NCBI GenBank assembly: GCA_021773175.1
Contig: JAJFKO010000043.1
Span: 1 to 64,000 of the forward strand
From: Gammaproteobacteria bacterium
Lineage (GTDB): Bacteria > Pseudomonadota > Gammaproteobacteria > JAJFKO01
Direction of reading: 5' to 3'
Length of the DNA stretch: 64,000 bases
The notes below the pieces were generated by a model that had not been told where the DNA came from, did no database searches, and worked only from the letters and a program-made list of their open reading frames with translations. Shown piece after piece: positions 57,342 through 64,000 of the stretch. The position numbers and the translations under genes were made by a program. Position 1 is the first letter of the stretch. The number at the start of each line of letters is the position of its first letter.

Positions 57342-58628
57342 TTAACCGCCCATAAAGTACTCGCGGGTACCATGGGCTTGCATGGCTTCACCCAAGCGTT
57401 TAATGGCTAATACATAAGCGGCTGTTCGCCAATCAATATTATGCTCTTTAACTTCATGTTGAACGTTATAGAATTCACGGCGCATAGCCTGTTGTAATTT
57501 GCTATGTACTTCATCCTCTGGCCAATAATAACCAGAACGGTTTTGTACCCATTCGTAATAACTCACGGTAACACCTCCGGCGTTGGCTAAAATATCTGGG
57601 ATCACGATAATGTTTTTGTCGAGCAGGATGGGATCGGCTTCGACCGCGATTGGACCATTGGCGATTTCAATAATATGTTTAGCTTTAATTTGTTGTGCAT
57701 TATCGGCTGTGATCTGGTTTTCTAATGCTGCTGGAATTAAAATATCGACTTCTAATTCGAGTAATTCAGCATTGCTTACTTGATCTGCCGCGACAGTTTC
57801 ACAAACGGAACCACTGCAATAGACTGCTTGCACTTGCTTCGTTTCATTTTTAATATGGATGATACTAGGAATATCGAAACCTTGCGGATTATAAATACCG
57901 CCGCGCGAATCGCTGATCGCAACAACCTTATAACCGTCGGCATGTAGTAAACTTGCGGCGTGTTGTCCGGCGTTACCAAATCCTTGGATAGCGACAGTGA
58001 TTTTTTCTGGATGCCAATGGTTTAACTTTTCTAATTCTTTAATGCAATAATAGGCGCCGCGTCCAGTTGCATCATTGCGACCAAGACTACCACCGAGAGA
58101 GATAGGTTTGCCAGTAATCACAGCTGGGGTTTTAAAGCGTTTAATTTTCGAGTATTCATCCATCATCCAACCCATGATGCGTTCATTGGTATAAACATCG
58201 GGGGCGGGGATATCTAAATCCGGACCAATGAAATCAGCAATTTCCCCAATGAAGTTTCGACTCAAGCGTTCCAGTTCTAAACGTGATAATTCTTTTGGAT
58301 TAACTTGAATACCGCCTTTAGCTCCACCAAAAGGTAAATTCAATAAAGCACATTTACACGTCATCCAAAAAGCGAGGGCTTTAACTTCGGCAATATCGAC
58401 TTGAGGGTGATAACGTAAACCGCCTTTAGTTGGGCCGCGCATATCATTGTGACGAACGCGATAGCCGTGAAAAAGTTTTAACGAACCATCATCCATACGC
58501 AAAGGAACGGTAACTTCAATGGTGGTTCTTGGTCGTTTCAGGCGATCGATGACTTCATGGGGAAGTTTGGCGTATTGATTAGCATGTTCAAGTCGACTGA
58601 TGGCATTGGTAAACACGTCATTGTGCAT
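57342..58628 (-). CDS. Glutamate dehydrogenase (Glu/Leu/Phe/Val dehydrogenase family)
   Basis: The 428-residue enzyme carries out reversible oxidative deamination of glutamate to 2-oxoglutarate. It has the catalytic Lys in PFGGAKGGIQVNP, PAPDVYTNERIMGWMMDEY, and the Rossmann motif VAIQGFGNAGQHAA. The length and the N-terminal RTTIEVTVPLRMDDG match the hexameric bacterial/archaeal GDH type. The Asp in the second strand end (VVAISDSRGG) favours NAD, which is uncertain. It stands alone on the minus strand, divergent from epmA. Confidence 0.92.
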   Translation of the reverse strand: MHNDVFTNAISRLEHANQYAKLPHEVIDRLKRPRTTIEVTVPLRMDDGSLKLFHGYRVRHNDMRGPTKGGLRYHPQVDIAEVKALAFWMTCKCALLNLPFGGAKGGIQVNPKELSRLELERLSRNFIGEIADFIGPDLDIPAPDVYTNERIMGWMMDEYSKIKRFKTPAVITGKPISLGGSLGRNDATGRGAYYCIKELEKLNHWHPEKITVAIQGFGNAGQHAASLLHADGYKVVAISDSRGGIYNPQGFDIPSIIHIKNETKQVQAVYCSGSVCETVAADQVSNAELLELEVDILIPAALENQITADNAQQIKAKHIIEIANGPIAVEADPILLDKNIIVIPDILANAGGVTVSYYEWVQNRSGYYWPEDEVHSKLQQAMRREFYNVQHEVKEHNIDWRTAAYVLAIKRLGEAMQAHGTREYFMGG

Positions 58629-58727
58629 GGTGGCTATTCCTTTTTATTGAGGTTTATGGTTATTATGGCGCGATATAGTTTTAGGTCAAGTTGTTAGTCT
58701 TGGCCGTTATTAATTAGGATAGGATTA

Positions 58728-59699
58728 ATGCAAGTAGAATGGCAACCGACAGCCAGTATGACAGTTTTAAAGCAACGCGCAGCAATACTTGCCAAAATTC
58801 GTGCTTTCTTCGCTGAGCGAGAGGTGATGGAAGTGGAAACGCCATCTTTGAGCCAAGCAACGGTAACGGATGTACATATTGCTTCAATTGGTTGCCAATT
58901 AACGACGAATAGCAAGCCACAACAAACATATTATTTACAAACCTCGCCTGAATATGCCATGAAGCGTTTATTAGCGGCGGGCAGTGGCTCGATTTATCAA
59001 ATCTGTAAGGCTTTTCGTGCCGAAGAAGTGGGGGCGCAACATAATCCAGAATTCACCATGTTGGAATGGTATCGCGTTGATTTCGACCATCATGATTTAA
59101 TGGCAGAGATGGATGCGTTGTTACAGTTAGTATTAGACTGTGGACCTGCTGATAAGTTTAGTTACGCGGAGCTGTTCCAACAGTATTTAGCGATTAATCC
59201 TCACACTGCGAATATCGAAGAACTACAAACGTTATTATCGAGTAAAGATGTTGTGCTAAGCGAGGCGTTTTTATCAGATAATCGTGATGCTTATTTACAG
59301 TTGTTAATGAGCCACTGCATTGAACCGCAATTAGGAATGACAAGGCCAGTCTTTGTTTATGATTATCCACAAACGCAAGCAGCTTTAGCACGCATACGTC
59401 ATGATGATATTCCGGTCGCAGAACGCTTCGAAGTTTATCTGCAAGGAGTAGAGTTGGCAAATGGTTTTCATGAATTAGCGGATGCGAATGAACAACGACA
59501 ACGTTTTTTAAATGATAGCGCTGAGCGCGAAAAGTTAGGCTTGCCTGCTGTGCCGATAGCTGAGCATTTATTAGCGGCGTTAGAAAATGGTTTGCCTGAT
59601 TGTGCGGGAGTGGCATTAGGTATTGATCGTTTAGTGATGTTGGCATGTGCAGCAACATCGATACAGGACGTTATTGCCATGCCAATAGATAGAAGTTAA
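58728..59699 (+). CDS. epmA: EF-P lysyltransferase EpmA (GenX/PoxA)
   Basis: EpmA attaches beta-lysine to Lys34 of EF-P. The 323-residue protein is a class II lysyl-tRNA synthetase paralogue without the N-terminal tRNA-binding domain. TSPEYAMKRLLAAGSGSIYQICKAFRAEE is motif 2, and GVALGIDRLVMLA is motif 3. Length equals E. coli EpmA (325). With epmB and efp it makes the complete EF-P lysylation set in this window; EpmC hydroxylase was not seen. Confidence 0.96.
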   Translation: MQVEWQPTASMTVLKQRAAILAKIRAFFAEREVMEVETPSLSQATVTDVHIASIGCQLTTNSKPQQTYYLQTSPEYAMKRLLAAGSGSIYQICKAFRAEEVGAQHNPEFTMLEWYRVDFDHHDLMAEMDALLQLVLDCGPADKFSYAELFQQYLAINPHTANIEELQTLLSSKDVVLSEAFLSDNRDAYLQLLMSHCIEPQLGMTRPVFVYDYPQTQAALARIRHDDIPVAERFEVYLQGVELANGFHELADANEQRQRFLNDSAEREKLGLPAVPIAEHLLAALENGLPDCAGVALGIDRLVMLACAATSIQDVIAMPIDRS

Positions 59700-59730
59700 T
59701 GAATAGACGCGAGTAAAGCTGCAAGGATTA

Positions 59731-60495
59731 CTATGGTTTCAACATGTCGAGAGGTGATTTGCCACCGCCGCCGCCAGGTTTTGGACCGCCGCCTAGGCCT
59801 GGAATCACACTAGTAATAGCATCCATACCGCCTTTAGCAATATCTAATGGTAACTTGGCTATATTGGTTGCGGTACTGACGAGACCATCAGCAACGTTGC
59901 CTAATGCTGCTAGTGGGTCACCATCCATCAGACTGTTACCTGCATCATTAACAGAGCCCATGAGGTCGTTACCGATGCTGGAAAATTTACTGGTAATTCC
60001 ATCCAACATTTCAGCAGGATCGCCACCACCACCACCAGGTTTAGGGGTAGGCAACATAGACATTAATTGTTGCGGGCCTTGCATGATCATTTCAAATGGT
60101 TTTGCTAGCATTTGCATGCCACTCTTAAGCATATCAAGCGGGGCCTCAACAACTGATTTCACCGCATCGAGAGGCGCTTCCATCATATTTTGCATGCCTG
60201 AAGTCATAGAGTCGGCCATATCGCTAGCGCCACCTTTAGCATCGCTAGCAGAGCTAGAGGCGCCACCAATGGTTTGACCCATGATATCGAGAGGGGCTTT
60301 TAATAAATCCATTGGGGCTTTAAGCAAGGCTGTGGTCGCAGCACCTAACACGTCTCCGCTAGCAAGCTGATTCATGGCTTCCATAGGTTTATCCATGACA
60401 AGATTTTGGGCTGTATCACCAACAGCACCAACTGCGTTCATTGGCATGTCAGCGATTTGTTGCACGCTTTCCATCGGATCTGGTGTTGTTGCCAT
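59731..60495 (-). CDS. Low-complexity protein with repeated xPLD motifs (254 residues)
   Basis: No family is recognised. The sequence is Ala/Gly/Met/Asp-rich and repeats a short unit of Pro-hydrophobic-Asp followed by a small helix: KAPMDLLKAPLDIMG, EAPLDAVKSVVEAPLDMLKSG, KLPLDIAKGG, KSPLDMLKP. Two GGGGG stretches (near residues 152 and 243) act as flexible linkers. There is no signal peptide or clear membrane helix. It is the last gene of a three-gene minus-strand operon whose other members share the theme. It may be a scaffold or self-assembling protein, which is only an inference from composition. Confidence 0.7.
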   Translation of the reverse strand: MATTPDPMESVQQIADMPMNAVGAVGDTAQNLVMDKPMEAMNQLASGDVLGAATTALLKAPMDLLKAPLDIMGQTIGGASSSASDAKGGASDMADSMTSGMQNMMEAPLDAVKSVVEAPLDMLKSGMQMLAKPFEMIMQGPQQLMSMLPTPKPGGGGGDPAEMLDGITSKFSSIGNDLMGSVNDAGNSLMDGDPLAALGNVADGLVSTATNIAKLPLDIAKGGMDAITSVIPGLGGGPKPGGGGGKSPLDMLKP

Positions 60496-60527
60496 GCTTA
60501 TTCCTCTCTAATTAAGATGCTTATTAT

Positions 60528-61208
60528 TTACTTGCCGCCAAGCTTTGGTCCGTCGTGACCTTTTCCTGGCATCAAGTTATCGAGCATATTTCCCATTTTA
60601 TCTGGAGCACCTTCGAGTTTTTCACCTACATCGTCAAGTTCTTCTCGCATGTCATCTTCCATTTCTTCTGCAAGTGCATCATGACGCTCTTTTAAATCAT
60701 CATGCTTACCTTTTAGAGGGGAAGGTTTGGGGCTTGAGATACCGCTCTTGGCTTTTCCGCCTTCTTTGCTAGCGCCACTAACATCACTACCCATACCATC
60801 AAGCAATTGTGTTGGGTCAAGCGATCCTAGTGCATTCCCTGTCGCCTCAAGTGGCTGTTCAACAAAGGTTTCCATAGTACCGTCGACAGCCGTTCCAACC
60901 ATTTCTATAGGCTTTTTAACAGCATCCATTGCGGCCTCACCACCTTCTTTCATGGCCTCCATACCGCCTTCAAAATCTAAGGTAGCAAATTTCATAAGCG
61001 CATCCATTGGTTTGCCGACAACGGCATCAACGGCGCTCTTAGTGCCTTCCATGAATTGATTACCAAGCTCTCCAGTGGTATCAACAGCACTATCGACCAT
61101 GCCCATTGGAGCATCAACTAATAGGTCTTTACCTGCATCAACAGGTGCTTCAAAAGTTGTTTCAACAGCGTTCATGGTGTCTCCGGCAAAATCATTACTC
61201 ATAGGCAT
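60528..61208 (-). CDS. Low-complexity protein with repeated xPxD motifs (226 residues)
   Basis: This resembles the next gene in composition and motif: EAPVDAGKDLLVDAPMG, GKPMDALMK, KKPIEMVGTAVDG and EQPLEATG carry Pro-hydrophobic-acidic units. The last third is different, a charged helix (KHDDLKERHDALAEEMEDDMREELDD) and a short Gly/Lys end. Start ATG 61208 (MPMSND) is chosen because AAGGAG, which overlaps the stop of the upstream gene, lies 9 bases before it. The two proteins are probably related by duplication. Confidence 0.7.
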   Translation of the reverse strand: MPMSNDFAGDTMNAVETTFEAPVDAGKDLLVDAPMGMVDSAVDTTGELGNQFMEGTKSAVDAVVGKPMDALMKFATLDFEGGMEAMKEGGEAAMDAVKKPIEMVGTAVDGTMETFVEQPLEATGNALGSLDPTQLLDGMGSDVSGASKEGGKAKSGISSPKPSPLKGKHDDLKERHDALAEEMEDDMREELDDVGEKLEGAPDKMGNMLDNLMPGKGHDGPKLGGK

Positions 61209-61214
61209 TATCAT

Positions 61215-62507
61215 CTACTCCTTCGTTACTTCATCAGTATCAGTTTTATTATCATTTCTATTATCAACATTATATTGAACACTATAGTTCATATTTGTTG
61301 TTTGGTATTGAGGCTGCTCATTTATTGTCGTTGTTGCTTTGGTTTCTTTCGTATCCTCTGTTTTTTCTTCTTTATTTTCTATTTTTTGTTGTTCTGTTAG
61401 TTGCTCTGTCGCTGCTGCGCTTCCTGATGCGGCTTGTTCAGCATCTTGTCGCTGTGCTTGTTCGTATTGTGCATATAGCTGATCATAATATTCCGCTAAT
61501 TGTTGTTTGACTCTCTCTAAAGTTTTTACGCTCGAGGTAATAGGACCAATTACTTCAGACTCCGCTTCTTGAATTTTATTTCTAGCAAATTGCACTAGTT
61601 TTTCAGGAAGATCTTTGATATGACCTGGAATATCATTAATAAACTTGAGAATAATCTTTAACTGTTGTTTAGCATCATCGAGTAAGTTATCAAATTTTTG
61701 CGGAATATTTTCAATCTTTTTGGCGAGTTTTTCAGATTTATGTAGAATATCTGTGACGCCATCAGTAAATTTAGGGCGTAAGTCTTTTTCAACTTGCAGC
61801 GGTAATAAATAATATTGTTGTTGCGCTTCTAAATAGTAATCGATACCAGCTTGAATCTCTAATTGAATATCAGGAATAGTTACTAAGGCATTGCCAACAG
61901 TCGATTTTGCTAATTCCTTAAACTTGAGAGGAATGGTATCTAAAATTTGACTACCAGAATCAATATAGACATTAATACTATTCTGAGCATCCTTAACAAA
62001 GTCTTCAACTGTGCTAGTAAGCACTTTTGGTAGCGCGGTTGCTAATTGATTAATGGCTTCTAACTCTTGTGTTAATTCATCAACCATTTCTTTATTTTGA
62101 CCAATAACGATAGGTAATTCTTTGGCAATGTCTTCAAAGCTGATTTTGTCGCTGAATAGAAGTTGATCGGCATTGTCGATTTCTTTAGAAAGCATTTGGT
62201 AGACTCGACGTGCTTCAACAGGATCATTAGTTAAGCAATAATTAACGCACTCATCTTCAAACTTAGCGATATCGTCATTGAGTTCTTCGAGGTCTTTCAT
62301 GAGTTTTTCGCGCTTTTCAGCTTGCGCTTCTGCCTGTTCTTCTTGTTGGCGGAAATAGTTTTCTATATTGATACGAGCTTGTTCGGGCGATTCACTAATT
62401 TGGATGGAAACGTCAGGATAGGTTTCGTCATAGACCGCACGCGCAAGAGCAGCTTGTTGCATGTGGTCAATGTGTGTGTTTTCAACCGATGTTGTTTCTG
62501 TAACCAT
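61215..62507 (-). CDS. Long coiled-coil protein heading the repeat-protein operon (430 residues)
   Basis: No family is recognised. Residues about 35-90 form a Glu/Lys-rich coiled coil (RQQEEQAEAQAEKREKLMKD). The middle has amphipathic helices each opened by a Pro: IPLKFKELAK, LPLQVEKDL, IPQKFDNLL and DIPGHIKDLPEKLVQFA. The end is disordered and Asn/Thr/Gln-rich. ATG 62507 has GAGG 9 bases upstream. The gene is 6 bases before the next one. Periodic helices in the style of phasins or apolipoproteins suggest binding to a surface, membrane or polymer, which is unproven. Confidence 0.7.
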   Translation of the reverse strand: MVTETTSVENTHIDHMQQAALARAVYDETYPDVSIQISESPEQARINIENYFRQQEEQAEAQAEKREKLMKDLEELNDDIAKFEDECVNYCLTNDPVEARRVYQMLSKEIDNADQLLFSDKISFEDIAKELPIVIGQNKEMVDELTQELEAINQLATALPKVLTSTVEDFVKDAQNSINVYIDSGSQILDTIPLKFKELAKSTVGNALVTIPDIQLEIQAGIDYYLEAQQQYYLLPLQVEKDLRPKFTDGVTDILHKSEKLAKKIENIPQKFDNLLDDAKQQLKIILKFINDIPGHIKDLPEKLVQFARNKIQEAESEVIGPITSSVKTLERVKQQLAEYYDQLYAQYEQAQRQDAEQAASGSAAATEQLTEQQKIENKEEKTEDTKETKATTTINEQPQYQTTNMNYSVQYNVDNRNDNKTDTDEVTKE

Positions 62508-62803
62508 CACCTTGTTCCTCATTAAATTTCAATGATAATAACTACTTAGCGGGATAAACCCTACCATGAATATTTAGTCATTACCACGCCAACTTATAGG
62601 CTTTCTGGTTTCTGCCAGTTATTATACACCTATTCTTAAATTATGGTAAAAAATATGTCATTAAGCAACATTGATGCCCCTCAAACTGCTGATTTCTATT
62701 GTTTTTTTATTTTACACATTACTAGAAGTGTAGCCTAAATTTCCATCTCTACAAGAAAATGTTACTATTGACGCCAATTTTTTGCTGAGGAAGGATAAAT
62801 ACG

Positions 62804-63199
62804 ATGTTAGAAGACATGATTAAACGTGCTCGCGAAGTTCAAGCTAACGCCCATGCGCCATACTCAAGATTCCATGTCGGAGCGTGCTTACGTACAGAGG
62901 ATGATCAATTGATTACTGGCTGTAATGTAGAGAATGCCGCTTATGGTTCTACCATCTGTGCTGAGGCAACGGCCATTACTCGTATGGTTGCAGCAGGTTT
63001 AACCCCAAAAATTAAAGAAATCGTGGTAACACCGTGTCCACCTTGTGGCAACTGTCGTCAGATGCTACGTGAATTCTGTGATGATGATGCGTTAATCCAT
63101 GTAGTTAATGACAATGATGAAGTCACAACATTGAAGCTTATCGATTATCTACCTAATTCATTCGTTGCTGAACACTTTGTGAAGGAGACTGCCGAATGA
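62804..63199 (+). CDS. cdd: Cytidine deaminase
   Basis: Cdd turns cytidine or deoxycytidine into uridine forms in pyrimidine salvage. The 131-residue protein is of the short tetrameric type with SRFHVGACL, GCNVENAAYGSTICAEATAI (zinc Cys and catalytic Glu) and PCPPCGNCRQML (two zinc Cys). A GGAAGG ribosome site precedes the ATG. It overlaps the next gene by 4 bases in an ATGA junction. Confidence 0.97.
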   Translation: MLEDMIKRAREVQANAHAPYSRFHVGACLRTEDDQLITGCNVENAAYGSTICAEATAITRMVAAGLTPKIKEIVVTPCPPCGNCRQMLREFCDDDALIHVVNDNDEVTTLKLIDYLPNSFVAEHFVKETAE

Positions 63200-64000
63200 C
63201 TGCTGATGCCAAACTAGCTGTAGCCAAGATCCAACAATTGAAACCGGGCTTTACACCGAAAGCTGCTGTCGTATTAGGTTCAGGTTTAGCAACGCTAGCC
63301 GAAAGCTTAACGGATGCCACCGTGATTCCTTATGAAGATTTACCAGGATTTCCGCCTTGTACGGTGCTGGGACATGTTTCACAGTTATGGTTAGGTTACT
63401 TGAATGGTGTACCGGTCGCGTGTTTGCAAGGGCGCGTACATTATTACGAAGGCATTAATTACGATGCCATTAAAACCATGATCCGTACTATGAAATTATT
63501 AGGTGCAGAAACCTTATTAAGTACTAATGCGTCAGGTTCTATGCAAGTAGCGGCAGGGCCAGGTGAGTTAATGATGATTACTGATCATATTAATTTCCAA
63601 GCGGCGAATCCATTGCTAGGGCCAAATGATGAAGAATATGGCGAACGTTTTTTTCCTATGGATAATGCTTACGATAAAGGCTTACAACAATTATTGGCGA
63701 CGACGGCAGAGGAATTAAATATTGCTTTGCATAAAGGCATTTATATCGGTGTGTTAGGACCAAATTTTGAAACGCCAGCGGAAATTCGTATGTTTAAGCA
63801 ATGGGGAGCGGATGCTGTCGGAATGTCGACAGTGCCAGAAGTTTTGGTTGCCAATCATTGTGGTATGCGTGTTGCTGTGGTTGCGGCTATTTCAAACTAT
63901 GCTGCAGGTATGCAGGATGAATCCTTAAACCATGCTGAAACATTGAAGTATGCCGAGAAAGCCGTAGTGAAATTAGCAGAACTGTTTTTGCAAGCAATAC
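63196..64000 (+). CDS. Purine nucleoside phosphorylase, class II, cut at window end
   Basis: The frame starts at ATG 63196 (MTADAKLAVAKIQQ) and is open to the last base. It has AVVLGSGLA (phosphate site), LPGFPPCTVLGH, GRVHYYEG, LSTNASGSM, ITDHINFQAANPL and GVLGPNFETPAEIR, then VGMSTVPEV, all of trimeric PNP (PunA/XapA type). It splits purine nucleosides with phosphate, releasing base and ribose-1-phosphate. The gene is nearly complete at 268 codons, as members have about 270-280 residues. Coupled to cdd. Confidence 0.95.
   Translation, partial: MTADAKLAVAKIQQLKPGFTPKAAVVLGSGLATLAESLTDATVIPYEDLPGFPPCTVLGHVSQLWLGYLNGVPVACLQGRVHYYEGINYDAIKTMIRTMKLLGAETLLSTNASGSMQVAAGPGELMMITDHINFQAANPLLGPNDEEYGERFFPMDNAYDKGLQQLLATTAEELNIALHKGIYIGVLGPNFETPAEIRMFKQWGADAVGMSTVPEVLVANHCGMRVAVVAAISNYAAGMQDESLNHAETLKYAEKAVVKLAELFLQAI

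Noticed and set aside
62643-62741. Possible 32-residue peptide before cdd (MVKNMSLSNIDAP...)
   Set aside because: No ribosome site lies upstream, it is very short, and there is nothing to support expression.

Overview
The window reads as chromosomal DNA of a gammaproteobacterium. The evidence is the run thrS-infC-rpmI-rplT-pheS-pheT-ihfA-merR-like, plus rlmE-ftsH-glmM, rho/trxA, ubiD/ubiK and the EF-P lysylation genes. The DNA is AT-rich. A very large multidomain protein with eukaryote-like repeats, paired membrane proteins of unknown family and decayed gene fragments suggest a host-associated lineage such as Legionellales/Coxiella relatives. The lineage is an inference; no rRNA gene lies in the window.

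Layout. 1-1.9 kb: the 3' end of a nonribosomal peptide synthetase (A-T-TE) and a decayed second thioesterase tail. 1.8-6.6 kb: rlmE, ftsH, glmM and a putative lipoprotein. 6.6-10.5 kb: a hairpin-rich spacer and two tandem paralogous membrane proteins. 10.5-19.2 kb: a LysR regulator, tRNA-Val(GAC) and the thrS-to-ihfA translation cluster. 19.2-24.4 kb: a TVP38-type membrane protein, a bufferin-like RiPP operon (repeat-bearing precursor, DUF692 enzyme, DUF2063 partner), an MFS transporter and a fragment of the type VI secretion sheath gene tssC. 24.4-32.4 kb: a minus-strand run of eight closely packed genes: fre-like, two unknowns, rpiA, icmF, rubredoxin, GNAT and LysE.

32.4-42 kb: a possible outer-membrane protein and a 2706-residue protein with a kinase-like catalytic motif, ankyrin-like repeats and TPR-like helices. 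42-47 kb: ubiD, rho and trxA, then epmB divergent from efp. 47-52 kb: ubiK, a YihG-like acyltransferase overlapping hemC, then metK-ahcY. 52-57.3 kb: accessory genes, namely a tandem RidA-like protein, a MatP-like ribbon-helix-helix protein, an Lrp regulator, a sodium:solute symporter and two small secreted proteins, one frameshifted. 57.3-62.5 kb: glutamate dehydrogenase, epmA and a three-gene operon of coiled-coil and proline-motif repeat proteins with no recognised family. 62.8-64 kb: cdd and a cut-off purine nucleoside phosphorylase.

A palindromic repeat with ends like AGGACTTACGCTAAA / TTTAGCGTAAGTCCT occurs at least seven times in gene borders across the window and looks like a MITE. 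epmB, efp and epmA together make the EF-P beta-lysylation route. metK and ahcY form a SAM cycle pair. cdd and the phosphorylase form a nucleoside salvage pair. The strongest candidates for undescribed biology are the giant kinase-like/ankyrin protein, the repeat-expanded bufferin precursor and the three-gene repeat-protein operon.
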